Origin: Zeus faber
Lineage: Eukaryota; Chordata; Actinopteri; Zeiformes; Zeidae
DNA: 64,000 bases
NCBI GenBank assembly: GCA_960531495.1
Contig: OY482853.1
Location: 5,611,022-5,675,021, forward strand
Direction of reading: 5' to 3'
Part shown: positions 47,301 through 63,353 of the stretch, in pieces
How positions within the stretch are numbered: the first letter of the stretch is position 1
How the letters are laid out: every line of letters starts with the position of its first letter
Notes under the pieces: model-generated
The model's database searches: none
What the model was told of the DNA's origin: nothing
What the model saw: the letters and a program-made list of their open reading frames with translations, nothing else
Made by a program: the position numbers and the translations under genes

Positions 47301-48345
47301 CACGCCCCGATGCTGCGGCTCACCGCTCCGGACATGAAGGTCCACTGGACGGTGGGGGCCCCGCGGCAGGTGAAGTGCACAGAGAAGAGCACGTCCTCTT
47401 GCACGGAGCGCGTCAGGCTCCTCTGGGGCGAGTGGATGGAGATGGCCCCTGCTGCCGGGACACGGGGAGGTCAAATCGAGGGGGTCAGAATCGTGTACCG
47501 ACGGCCCCGTAAAACAGACCTCGGAAGCGTACGGAGGAGACAGTAAATCCCGTACTTCTACAGCTAACGTTTAACCTCAGATATAAAGCAATAAAGCCTT
47601 TCAGAGTCTGCGAGGGGCCGTAAAACGTCCGGCACAGAGAGTCCCTCTGCCCTCTGCCCTCTGCCCTCTGCGAAAAGAAGCAAAGCGCCAAACGCCGAGC
47701 TGCTCCGCCGCCGCCGTCGGGCCCGCTGTGTCGAGTGACCTTGCGTTGCTTTTCGGGTCCCGGCCGGGAGGGAGCCGACGGGGATTCCGGAGAGCAGGTT
47801 CATCCACAAAGCTCCGGGACACTGAGTTACAGGTTGTTGAGTTGCGAAACGGTGACGACTGGTTTTGATCGGAGCGTCACGCTCCCCTCCTGCCCCCGGG
47901 CACTTACACCACAGGTGTGGCAATGAAGGACCGGGTCGAGACGGAGGTGTGTGTGTGTGTGTGTGTGCGTGTGTGCGTGTGTGTGTTGTGTCCCGATGAA
48001 GCATGGGAAGACAATCCCGTCAAGGAATTCAACCAACCAACCCTGACTTAAGGTACAAAATGGCCGACACCATAACATCATTTCCTGAGTTGTGTCATGG
48101 GTCCCTGCCATGATAGTGGAATTCCGTCACATTCCGTTGGCGGGTTTGTCTGTCTTCTACGTTTGAGTTTCTATCGGGAGGGTTTGCCCCCACAATCTGC
48201 ACCTTAACAGGAGAGTAAACACTGGCGGGCCCTTTAGTTTCTCAACACACAGACACACATAGATATACAGTACTCTCTGGTTGAATAATAATTATAATAG
48301 AAATAATAATAAAAATAACAATAAAAAATAAAATGTATTATTATT

Positions 48346-48411
<66 letters not shown>

Positions 48412-48511
48412 CGGATCCAGCAGCATGTTGTGTTGCATACATACCAATGTGGAGGACACACAGTGTGGTGCAGAGAAACAATCTGAGGTCCAAGAGCCTA
48501 AAGCGCCTCAT
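44328..48511 (-). CDS. vstm5: V-set and transmembrane domain-containing protein 5, 4 proposed exons
   Basis: Vstm5 is a single-pass Ig-superfamily membrane protein linked to neuronal protrusion. Exons on minus: 48511-48445 (signal peptide, residues 1-22, LFLCTTLCVLHIG), 47451-47125 (V-type Ig domain), 45964-45821 (EVIYEDLQYLSV, then one membrane helix, about 141-162, then a basic cytoplasmic stretch RRRRPAP), 44359-44328 (ENGETELQPL then stop). Total 570 nt, 189 aa (human 200). The Ig exon (VQEDVLFSVHFTC, VQWTF, ANITLDY, NGSMGL, DAGFYVVSITE) and the YEDL membrane exon match human VSTM5 clearly. The last exon is short and rests on phase and splice signals only. Without it, reading through would end at 45768. 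Sites NIT and NGS are potential N-glycosylation sites. The exon 2 acceptor is a CAGCAG tandem. Orientation next to med17 agrees with human 11q. Confidence 0.82.
46213..46424 (-). mobile_element. tRNA-derived SINE, copy 2 (vstm5 intron 2)
   Basis: Reverse complement of the element at 2313-2532 with only a handful of differences: same tRNA-like head, body, tail GGATAAAAGCGTCTGCTAAA and ATGTA-type terminal repeats. It is in the sense orientation of vstm5, between exons 2 and 3. Confidence 0.9.
48340..48411. repeat. (AAT)n microsatellite
   Basis: About 22 AAT units directly downstream (on minus) of the vstm5 exon 1 donor region, within intron 1. Confidence 0.88.
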
Positions 48512-48844
48512 TAGAACCGCAGTTCCATGAGTCGAGCCACCGGTGAAGAGTCTCGGCGGGTTCTATCACATCCTGCCGCTCCCCGCGGGCCCCCGCGCAC
48601 CAGCGGCTTCTCCTCCTCCCAAATCCTCCCCCGCGTTTCTCCTCTTCTCTTGCGTCGGCTCGGCGTCTCTTTTCCCCGGAGGGGAGCTGGGAGCTGGGAG
48701 CTGGGATCCGGAGCTGGGAGGAACGTCCCCACACGGTGCGCTGGGTGCGGAGCCTCCGTTCTGCCGCACATGCCTGCGCAAGTCAGCGCTCCCCGGCCCC
48801 GCACCCGCCGGACTGGTTCTGCTGGAGATTATAATGCTGGGCAA

Positions 48845-48913
<69 letters not shown>

Positions 48914-48935
48914 CACGCACACACACACACGCACG

Positions 48936-48990
<55 letters not shown>
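48845..48990. repeat. Imperfect (CA)n microsatellite
   Basis: About 145 bp of CA with scattered CG units, upstream of vstm5. The 48520-48840 stretch between it and the vstm5 start is GC-rich and probably holds the promoter. Confidence 0.9.
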
Positions 48991-48991
<1 letters not shown>

Positions 48992-49146
48992 ATTTGCGAT
49001 GTGTGTGTGTTTTGCCAACCAACAACATCAAAAAATGTCTTGAATCCTCTTTGGAATGGGTCTCATCTCAGATCACCTTTATTCATGAACGGACATCTCT
49101 GGTCTGAGGATATTTTATCTTCAAGATTCAAGATTTTTTATTTGTC

Positions 49147-49462
49147 ACATACATATACATACTTTCATACATAAACATACTTTCATACATAAACATACTT
49201 TCATACATAAACATACTTTCATACATATACATACTTTCATACATATACATACTTTCATACATAAACATACTTTCATACATAAACATACTTTCATACATAT
49301 ACATACTTTCATACATATACATACTTTCATACATATACATACTTTCATACATATACATCCTTTCATACATATACATACTTTCATACATAAACATACTTTC
49401 ATACATATACATACTTTCATACATATACATACTTTCATACATATACATACTTTCATACATAT
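49147..49462. repeat. 18-bp minisatellite
   Basis: About 17 tandem copies of an 18-bp unit (ATACATAAACATACTTTC and the variant ATACATATACATACTTTC). The 18-bp period keeps a false ORF open on minus (repeated MYMYES). It starts right after a TTCAAGATTCAAGA segment (49120-49133) that resembles the end of a known teleost repeat. Confidence 0.9.
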
Positions 49463-49499
49463 ATGCAGTGAAATGTAATGCAACGCATCCGGTGATAGG

Positions 49500-49798
49500 A
49501 CACAATATGTCCGAGGAAAAAAAAGAAATAAAAGTAAAGAATTCCTTTCTATTAGACCGACTAACTGACTCCTAAAACGTAATACAGTCAGTTGAATACT
49601 TATAGAATAAGATAAAAATATATAGAATAAAATACAATAAAAATAAAATGAAATAAAATGGAATAGATAGAGGGAATATGCCTATGTATGTACAGATATA
49701 TGCAATTAATTCCTACATTCGTCTGATTAAATCATATCAGGTTTGTATTTCTTTAGCTATTTCAAAGTCCCTCCGGTTGGTTGTGTGTGTGTGTGTGT

Positions 49799-49863
<65 letters not shown>

Positions 49864-50010
49864 TATACACTTGTTGGGCAAGTTCGACCAAATACCACGT
49901 GTGTGTCTGTGTGTACTAGTGTTGAGATATTTGTGACATCAATGATGATATCTGATATGCAGTACAAAGATGCTCTTCTTCTTCTTATCAATGGGATAAT
50001 AATAATAATG

Positions 50011-50058
<48 letters not shown>

Positions 50059-51364
50059 TTAACAATAATTACATTGTTATTATTATTAAATAATAATAAT
50101 AATAATAATAATTATATTTTCACACCCAGTTTAAACCAAAGCGAATCGAGTAGCTTTCTTATTTTGTTTTGGTCAAATAAATGGTGGAATTAGTGTTGGA
50201 TATATATGTAATGGATATGACTCCAGTGCACTGACTTTAACCTGGAAGGTGAACGTTGTTGTGGGGGAGAAGGTTTAAATGGCGTCTGTCTTCCTAAAGG
50301 GAGGATGGAATATAGGTTCATTTAAATGTTCTCTTCTTATGTAGTAACTAGAAAGTTTCTATGGAGGTGATGTATATTAGATGTTTGATTAGGTGATAAG
50401 TGCAGGCTGAAAAAGTGGCTGGCCTCCTTTCAGACTTACATTTTATTGGACTTTGCACATTGCAAAACAATCTTATTTATACCAAAATTTTACATTCTTA
50501 CTTTGAATCTCAGTTTTGCAGATGTTGTAAATCCATGTTTAATTTAGATTAGATTAGATTCAACTTATTGTCATTGCACAGAGTACACGACTGAGGCAAC
50601 AAAATGCATTTCTCTGTATTTGACCCATCCAAGTAACCGACCTGCTTTGTAAGACTATATATTTGTGTGTTGGCCAATGCATAGTATATCCATCGCCAAT
50701 ATAATGCGTTTATTTTTTTTATTTAGGACAAGTAATGATGACAGAGTTATTATGTTAATACACTTCAATCAGGAGCTGCTTGCACAGGTAAACAGGTCCT
50801 AAACCTGTGCAATTCCAGCGAGTCTCCACTAGATGGTGGTAGTGTGTTCCATCTGCCTTTGGAATGTCTGGTTTTATCAAGTTATAAACACTTTATTTAC
50901 CTGTATTTGCGCTCAGGGAATAGTTATAGAAGTTATAATTATAGTCTTTTGAAATCGGGTCGTCAAAATGACTGGAGGGCGGATTGAAGCTCCAGTTTAT
51001 GATTAAACACAAATTTCTCTCCGTCGGACTCTTTTCTCGGTTGCACACTGAGACTTCAACAGGAAATTCCGGAAACATGAAGGCGTAGAAACATATTCTC
51101 GTCTCTAAAAAGGTTTTATGATTAACCAAAAATTCCTGGCCCATTGGAAATACATGTTTATAAAACATTTCGTTGGAGCGATGAAGCGATTAGTTTCGTA
51201 AAATGTTCGATTTAAATCACAATTTCATTTGGAGCGATGACGACTTCCGGTTTGTGAGCTAGTCAGGTAGAGCAATTATTAAATTGTTCCGTTTTCCAAA
51301 CGATGTAACCAATATGTAGGTTATATAACATCACTGCTCGTGTTATTTCGTTATTTTCATCTAT

Positions 51365-51448
<84 letters not shown>

Positions 51449-52620
51449 AAAGCGAGCAAAAAGTAAAACCGCCACCCAGAGTGACGTGGCTGGGACGACC
51501 GCGCTAATCTCCGACGGTTTCCCATTTTCCGCTTCTCGTCCCTTTGGCCCAGATGAGTGGTCTCTGTTGTGATCAGTGTGACATCTGCTACGTCCCCGTC
51601 TCGGGGACAACGTATTCAGTGTGTTTGTGGAGCAGGTCCGTCCACCCCACGCACCCACCTGGTGTTGCGGGACCGGTGACCCCCTGAACATGTGCACAGA
51701 AAGTGAAGAACATCCGGTGCTTCACTAGCTGAAGTCACCGTGGTATTACATGCAGGGGGGTATTTTGTTTTGGCCTCGTTGTTTTTACATTTCTCTGTGG
51801 GTTTCTGCGTGAATTTGGAACCAAACGTGGGAACATATCCCCCAAATCCCGCTCCATACTTGGATGTTGTTTTCTATTTGTTGAACTTTCTTTCCTATTT
51901 GTTCTGGCGTGTGCAGCTGCAGTTTCCCTCCGGGGACAAGTAAACTGCCCAAACCGTCCTCAATGGTGCATGGTGGGAACATGCAACTAATAAACTGTGT
52001 ATTCATCAAAATAAAATAAAAAGATAATCTGTGCTTATTAGTTTAATGTCTGATACGTCCCGGGGGCATATATTAAATTGTTTTTTGGAGCAGGGAGGGG
52101 GAACAGGGGCTTGCTCGGATTAAAAAAACAAAACAAAAAACGATGCTTGTTTTTAGTTCCACATTGTTATTATACAAGGAAAGGAAAACACGTATTTTAA
52201 TTACCTTGTCTGAATATATGTGTTCATTGCTGTTTTCCTCATTGAAATTGCCAACACACCTGTTGTCCTAATCAATTGCCTTCAATTAAGAAACGAATGA
52301 AAAAGTAAACGCAATGAAGTCGACACACTTTGGTTTTGCCCAAAGCAACTTACACGAGACACTATCCAAGCAGACATCGACCACTGGAGCAACCTCAAAT
52401 TGAAGTGAATGAGCACTTGTTTCTGAATTCAAGCAGAGACCAGTGTTTTGGTTTGTGAGGGAAATATGATGAGCACCCTTGTTAGCGCGCTCTGTTTAAT
52501 TGATTAAACAATAAGGAAACCCCACGCACGCACAACTTAAAACCAGTCAACATCATGTCAATCCAACAGCTCTAAACTGGTCATCGACTCAAATGTTGTT
52601 CGTGCATTATGTCAAAACAA
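49500..52620. other. Gene-poor, repeat-rich stretch
   Basis: Contains (GT)n at 49781-49860, (AAT)n at 49998-50057 and again near 50090-50112, a short interspersed fragment at 50543-50640 (recognised by TTATTGTCATTGCACAGAGT), and a (CT)n tract passing into (AT)n at 51369-51441. No exon or protein-like ORF is supported. The rest is AT-rich unique sequence. Confidence 0.55.
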
Positions 52621-52639
52621 CAACTTAAAGTGAGTCAAC

Positions 52640-53722
52640 ATCAACAAAAACAAGAATAGTCCCGGCTAAAGGATCGGGTATGCAGGTGTTCCAGAAAGAG
52701 CAGGGTCTCCAGGGTCGTCTTGAAGGCTGCGCGTGTCGCAGCAGGGCGTCGCCGAATCTAAAGATTTCCAGCAGATTTGGGTGGTATGAACGATGACGCG
52801 CCAAACTGAACATTTATGTGGCGTTGAATGGTTGGACTTACCGGCACGATGAGTGCCGTCTTGGAGAGATTGAGTTGGAGGTGGCGTTCCCCATAGACAG
52901 TGGTGTCCCCTGGAGGGAAGGAGAGGTAGAGCTGAGGTCATCGGCGTAGCGGCGGTAGGAGAAACCACGCGGCTGGAAGAGCGAGCACAGTGCGGAGGTG
53001 CGCAGTGAGTTGAGAAGGGGGGCCAAGCGCAGAGCCCTGTGGGACGCCGGTCCTTACCCGGTGTGACTGGGACACCTCTCCCTTCCATGACTCCCTGTAG
53101 GGCCTCCCCAAGAGGTGAGACTCAAACCATCTGTGTGCAGTTCCTGTAATTCCAGGGTCAGTAAGACTGGACGAGCGTCAAAGGCTGCGGATGAATCAAG
53201 AACAACAGACACCTTATGCGCAGCGTGTCTACAACCGCCAGCAGGGCAGCGTCAGTGGAGCGACCGGGTTGGGCAGAGGTTATCAAGGCGCGAGGTTAAT
53301 GTGGAGCAGGGCGTGTCTGTGGCGTCAACGTCACGTGAGATGCGTTGTTGGGCAGAGACCCGAGAGGAGAGCGACCAAAAGCTGACGGAAAGAGACCCGA
53401 GAGGGAAGCGTCGGACGTGGAGGCAGAGAGAGCGAGCCCCTGAATAAAGAAGCGATCTGAAGTGCGTGACGGGTCATACAGTTGGGTATTAAGACGAGGT
53501 CTGGTCGGTCCCCTGCTTTGTGCGCTGCAGGGTGCCAAGGAGGTTCAGGTCGCACCAGGATGTGGGCAGCTGGAGGTTTGTCCAGGAGGGTGACGAGGTC
53601 ACCCGGGATCACCGGCGGAGGGTCGTCCTCTGGGATGGATGAGAGCAGCCCGTCCTGGTCCTCCGCAAAGCCCCTGTCCACCGGGTGGATGATCGATAAC
53701 AACGATGTTCAGTTTAACAGGT
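52640..53722 (-). mobile_element. Degenerate non-LTR retrotransposon, endonuclease and reverse-transcriptase fragments
   Basis: Read on minus, three reverse-transcriptase blocks appear in order: SSAAFD (near 53180), VPQGSALGP (near 53035) and YADD (near 52940). Upstream on minus (53480-53700), a block with PGDLVTLLDKPPAA and HKAGDRPDLVLIPNC resembles the end of an L2/CR1-type endonuclease domain. Frames shift repeatedly and the endonuclease-to-RT linker is shortened, so the copy is dead. Family assignment as L2-like is from these motifs only. Confidence 0.75.
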
Positions 53723-54330
53723 AAGTCATAGTTATCGCAGGATATAAAACAAAGGTTTTATTGCAGAGGGAGAGGAGCGGAATGGATTCCCCACTTCCGA
53801 GAGATAAGCAAAACCGCCCCGGTCGAACCGGGGGTGTGGGCGAAGGAGAAGCGGGTGGAGAGGGCAGCGGGGGGCGTTGGGTTCTGTGCGAATCCACGTT
53901 TCCATGAGCACCAGAGCTCGGAGGGCGGAGGGGGCCGCAGGCCTGCAGCTCCACCGTCCCATGGAGGAGGCGGCGGCGGCGGCAGCAACCGTTTCCTGAA
54001 GTGGACTCAGGTTCGAGAGTTCAACTATAATAAAAATGAGAGATTTGACTTGCTAATCATTATAAGTAAGTTTCATTTTGTTTTCCAGGATTGGGCAAGT
54101 CAAGCTGCTGCCTTAATATTTAGTCATGAGGAAACGTTTGAAATTAAGTCAAGAAAATTTGAATATTTAAGTCATTCCAACTTTTATTAGAACCCATTAT
54201 TTGCATCTGTATGAAAGTATTGTCAAAAAACTACAGTAGGATTCAAATGTGATTCTTCTCTGTAGTGAATTCACAAGGATTCTGTTTGAGAGAAACCACC
54301 TTTGTACAAAGACTGTACATTATTTTCTTT
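53723..54330. other. Intergenic; no gene seen
   Basis: GC-rich DNA at 53760-54000, including a GGC-type repeat near 53970-53985, then AT-rich DNA. The LINE may extend a little way into it, but I see no recognisable motif. Confidence 0.4.
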
Positions 54331-54430
54331 GTTAGTGGTTAACTTAATACATATAAAACTAAAAGTTAGTGGTTAACTTAATACACATAAAACTAAAAGT
54401 TAGTGGTTAACTTAATATATATAAACCAAA
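54331..54430. repeat. 34-bp tandem repeat, three copies
   Basis: Three consecutive copies of a unit containing GTTAGTGGTTAACTTAATAC, period 34 bp; the last copy is slightly diverged. Confidence 0.85.
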
Positions 54431-54568
54431 AGAACAAGCGGCTACAAATAGTTTGCACATTAAAAGCAGACATAAGATGTAATTTTACTCGGTGTTGTGA
54501 AGTATGTTTGAACACAATTTCCATTAAACTCACATCCTTTACTGTAGTACACAAACAACTAGTTCCAG

Positions 54569-54871
54569 TTAAAACAGGGTCATTGAGGAAAAAAAAGACA
54601 AATTGACTGTTATAGGAAGATCAATTTGGAGAGCAGCTTCTGTTTGACACATAACCTTTGGGCGCGCCTTTAGGCCACGTAGCTCAAGGAAAACCTGAAA
54701 AACCTCAAAGAGATATGGAAGTTCCTTTGGGGAAGTCGGATGGAGAGCATAGAGCAGCGTGAGGACGGTACAAGGCCTTGGAGTCTTAAGCTCTGCCAGG
54801 ATGTTCCTTCCATGGTGATGGAGGATGCTCCAGCGGCCCCTGTCTTGGGCAGTGATGAGGATCTTCATCAC
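54569..54871 (-). other. Unidentified 100-codon ORF
   Basis: An ORF on minus starts MMKILITAQDRGRW and contains ELKTPRPCTVLTLLYALHP and LPYLFEVFQVFLELRG. The composition is protein-like and unlike the simple-repeat ORFs nearby. I do not recognise a family. It lies between two LINE fragments, so a transposon origin is the most likely explanation; an exon of an unknown gene is possible. Confidence 0.25.
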
Positions 54872-54955
54872 GTCGCCCTCGAGGAAAGTTTAAGGTTTCA
54901 ATGTTTACAGTAGACAGTGTCCTTTAATTTTGTCATACACTCTGATGACTGGACG

Positions 54956-55010
54956 GATGAGCCCGAGGGATGGACAGAGGGATGGACTGAGGGATGGACA
55001 GAGGGATGGT
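54956..55010. repeat. GGATGGAC-type minisatellite
   Basis: Short tandem array with units such as GAGGGATGGACAGAGGGATG, period about 15 bp. Confidence 0.7.
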
Positions 55011-55466
55011 GGTAGAAGGCAGGTCTGTCAGGGAGGAAGGCATTCAGCAGCTGCACCAACAGACAGGCAACACCGACACGGATATGATTTATTATCATGA
55101 AAAGGTCGCCATCTCCCCCGGGATACAGCACCGAGCAACGGATTGTCTACGTTTGAATTTCAAGCGTACTGGACTGAAAGGAAAAACAGGAACATTTACG
55201 ATGTTAAAGAAAATGAAAAATAAGCTGCAAGTGGGATGTACAAAGTGGGGCAGCAGAAGTTAAGAGACCTTTCTGTATTATGTGTGTATTTCCCAGACCT
55301 CAAATTGGGGAGGCTTTGGGCCTTATCTTCATCCCTGTGCCGCCCCAAGTTTGAAATTGCAAGTCGGGCTTCATATCAGTTAAATGTATTTATTTATTTT
55401 TAAACAACCTATTTTAAGGGAACACAGTTTAGTAGATCATGAATTTTAGAACATTTTAAGTTACAT

Positions 55467-55744
55467 TGAGATAAGATAAGATAAACCTTTATTAGTCCCA
55501 CAACGGGGAAATTTACTTCGTTCCAGTAGCAAATTGGAGACAGCAGAAAATAAAGAGCATATCAAGTACACACTATAAACAATATAAAATATATAGAAAC
55601 ATACAAATAAAAAAAAATCACCATAAATAGGAACCAGATAGTATTAAGTGTATTGGACATATCTTGACACATTGCACATCAGGGATTGCACTTTATTTAT
55701 TTATTTATTTTTTATATAAAAAAATTGCACTTGGATTATTTCAC

Positions 55745-55780
<36 letters not shown>

Positions 55781-56265
55781 TCTGTCTACTGGCTGCACTG
55801 TTGGTCATACAGTCTGACAGCCGCAGGAAGAAGGACCTGCAATAGCGCTCCTTCCCACACTTTGGGTGAAGCAGCCTATCGCTGAAGGAGCTCCCCAGTG
55901 CCATCTGAGTCTCATGCATGGGGTGGGACTCGTTCTCCGTCGTGGATGACAGCTTAACCGTCATCCTCCTTTCTCCCACCACCTGCACTGGGCCCAGAGG
56001 GCCCCCCAGGACAGAGCTGGCCTTCTTGATCAGTTTGTCAAGCCTCTTCCTGTCAGCTGTGGTGAGGCTGTTGCCCCAGCAGACCACTCCATAAAAGATG
56101 GCTGATGCCACCACGGTGTCGAAGAAGATCCTCAGGAGAGCCCCCAGCGTCCAAAGGACCTAAGCCCTCTGAGCAGATAGAGTCTGCGCTGACCCTTCTT
56201 ATAAAGTGCACGTTAGTCCAGTTTATTGTTCAGGTGAACACCCAGGTACTTGTAAGATGGGGGGG
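55467..56265 (-). mobile_element. 5'-truncated LINE, C-terminal part of reverse transcriptase
   Basis: On minus, the segment 56260-55800 encodes a LINE polyprotein C-terminus: NLGVHLNNKLDW, RRVSAQTL, then FDTVVASAIFYGVVCWGNS, DRKRLDKLIKKASSVLG and FSDRLLHPKC, with frameshifts. The 3' end holds a (GT)n (55747-55779) and a terminal stretch whose plus-strand form AACCTTTATTAGTCCCACAA (55484-55503) is a familiar teleost LINE terminus. It is distinct from the LINE at 52.6-53.7 kb. Confidence 0.75.
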
Positions 56266-56932
56266 GGGGGGGGGGGTGAGTTATATGCCTCCTTGGTGTT
56301 GGCATATAAAATATCATAATACTTCTTTAGTACTACTACTAGTTTTTCTGTCATGGTTAAAACTTTTCAACTTTATTTTGTACTTGTTTCAATTAGCTTA
56401 TACTGTACATATATTTTTTTAGCAGCAATAGTTACATATTTCCATTTTATTTTGTTATTTTGACGTCTGTATAAACGCATGTTTTAACCGCACAGTTTTC
56501 TGGTTTTATTTGAGGTAATGTTTATCTAGCTGAATATGTGTAACCTTTTAATTTATTCACTTTTTAAATGGAATTGAATTAAATGAGTTGAGCACTCGCA
56601 GTCCTCAAACTCTGAGTTGGAAGATACAGTTTAAAACATATAATAGTTCCAGTAGTACTTTCTATCTTGGTTTATGGGAGGAATAAAAGCAAGAGTGGCC
56701 CTAAAACACCAACAAAACAAAAAAAAGGTTTATTTATAAATTCTGGTAAAATAAAAAGCATTCAATGGATCACTAATGTATTTACAAACATGTAATGGTA
56801 ATTTGTTAAATATCGGTAATAATCAGTTTTTAAATCACTATGAAAACCTAGGGATAAGTATTACTTTGCCAACTTAAAAATGTTAAAACTAAAAAAAAGT
56901 TTTTAGACGAAAAAACAAAAACAAGGACAAAA

Positions 56933-57110
56933 CAAAACAGGAAGTGGAATTACAAAACAGGAAGTGGAATTAAAAAACAGGAAGTGGAATTATGTTCCGT
57001 TTAAATACCAGTTTGTCTGTTTAGCCCGTGGGTGAGTATGACGTCACTATTTGCGTCGCCAATTCTGCGGGAGTCGTCGTGAAACATGTCGCTCATTACT
57101 GCTGCGTCTT
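56933..57110 (+). promoter_or_regulatory. aamdc: Candidate aamdc upstream regulatory region
   Basis: Three 20-bp tandem units (56933-56992) each contain ACAGGAAGTGG, a good ETS-family site. They are followed by a full CRE palindrome TGACGTCA (57039-57046) and CCAAT (57059-57063). The aamdc start codon is at 57691, so these sit 630-760 bp upstream; a non-coding first exon with its own intron is possible between them. Binding is inferred from motifs only. Confidence 0.4.
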
Positions 57111-57591
57111 AAAAATCGGGTTCGGATTCATTGGACCGATTCGTCAGGCCTGGTGAGTGCGGCAGCTGGATCGGAAAGTAGAAGTGCAAATGACGCCCGC
57201 GGCGCCACAGATTATCTTTGCAGCTGTCGTCCAAAACAGGTGTTAAGATCTATAACATGCGCATCAGCATCTTCACACGCCTCTAATATCTTAACACGAC
57301 ATGGACTGAAAGTGGGAAATTGAAGTACATCCCTGTGTGTGTTTGTTTGTTTGTGCGTCGGGTTTGCGCAGTGTTATGCTTCTCGTTATTGCAACAAACC
57401 TCCCAGAAGATCCGATTTGCACCAAAGTTCACTTAAAAAGACAAAACAAAAAAAGGTTCAAAACGTTTATTTATTTATTTTTTTCAGTGCCTCATTATGA
57501 GTTTTAAATCTTATTTATTCGGCCCTTTATTTACTTCATTTTTCTAAATCTTATTTTTATGTGAAGAGCCTGCTTTTGCCCGTGTGTGTGA

Positions 57592-58525
<934 letters not shown>

Positions 58526-58981
58526 GGACGTCTCCACCCGTCTGACGACGATGCTCGTTGTGCCTGTTAACTGCCTTCTGCTGAGCCTGTAGCGCGTTGG
58601 ATCTGCAGTAGACTGAGCGAGACCAGGACACCATGAGCTGTTCATGCTGATCTTGACCTACAGCCACCAGTGGCTTGTTCTAGTTGTGAATTATTGGGAT
58701 ATTATGAAATGGGCTCAATTATCAACCAGAAAGAACTGTTCTGAGACTACTTTGGTTCCCAACCAAGGTGCTCAAACAGGATAACTAAGCAGAAGAGAAG
58801 AAAATGTTCAGAAACCGGCGGTAGAAAAGAAAAGAGTCCTTTTATAAACCCATAGTGTTTCAGCATCGGCAGCTCTCATCAGATTTACAGAAAAATGAAA
58901 CCAAGGCTATTTAAACCCCACCAGGTTGCACATGAACACTCACCAGCCGGCGCTTCCCTCATTGACCACCAGATTAACCAA

Positions 58982-58987
58982 ATAAAT
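58982..58987 (+). terminator. aamdc: Candidate aamdc poly(A) signal
   Basis: AATAAA about 460 bp after the aamdc stop codon. Confidence 0.45.
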
Positions 58988-59412
58988 ACAGAAATGCACT
59001 TGTGAAGCTTAGTCCCAGACAGACTGACTCCTTCGCGATGATTTGGTAATTGTGGTGTTTTTGATTGGTTTCATTGTTCTGTAACTGTTTTGTTTTACTT
59101 AACAAACCAGAGAAAGATCAGATTCTGCGATTCCGGTCTCAGACGGAAGAAGAAAAGCCTCACCACTTCCTGTCGGAGCACTTTGTGATGTGTGGTTTTA
59201 AAAATGCTGAGTTTACAAAAAAAAAACAAAAAAACAACATTTAACCTGACTTCCTCAGTACATAGTTGCGTGTACAATAACTGCAAATGCATTTCCAGCT
59301 GCAAACGATAATCACGGTGAGGATGTGTAGTCACTGTGAAGTTGTTAATCGATGCTTTCATTAAAGAAAAATAGAAATGCTTCATGAACACAAAATATAA
59401 TCTCCATTTCAT

Positions 59413-59420
59413 GGCTTTAA
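59413..59420 (-). terminator. ints4: Candidate ints4 poly(A) signal (ATTAAA)
   Basis: An ATTAAA variant on minus, about 400 bp beyond the ints4 stop. I saw no canonical AATAAA on minus between it and the stop. Low certainty. Confidence 0.25.
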
Positions 59421-59809
59421 TTTTTGTCATCAAAAGAAATATTCTGTATATTACACAAACTTGGTACAAAACACCAGAACCCTACACAAGTTAGACAAAA
59501 GGGAGACTGCGTTTGCTCTTGTCTTGTGAGAAGTGGTCTGATATTCAGGGTTTTGGTGTCTAGGTAACGTTCCAGTCCATCGGAGGTTACCTGACAGAAA
59601 CCCAGCAAAACGACACTAAATCTGGTTTTAAAACTCAGCACATGAAGTTATCCTCAAACACCAACACGTTCCTGGAAAGGTTATTGTTCAGGTGTGTGTG
59701 TCGTGTGGCTCAATACATTTTTGCACTTTGGCCTTAAATAATTTACTGTTTTGAGATCTGGACGTTATTAAAAATAATTTCCCAGTGTACAAACCGGTGA
59801 CTGGTGTGG

Positions 59810-63319
<3,510 letters not shown>

Positions 63320-63353
63320 CTGGACCACAGAGTGGGATAGGTGAGTGTGTGTG

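Noticed and set aside
49147-49462. CRISPR-like array of direct repeats
   Set aside because: Units are contiguous with no spacers, in a eukaryotic genome.
49128-49505. 125-codon minus-strand ORF of repeated MYMYES units
   Set aside because: An 18-bp tandem repeat keeps all codons in phase; composition and setting show a minisatellite, not a gene.
51740-51943. 67-codon hydrophobic ORF resembling a secreted or membrane peptide
   Set aside because: No acceptor or donor context, no family recognised, and surrounding DNA has no coding character.
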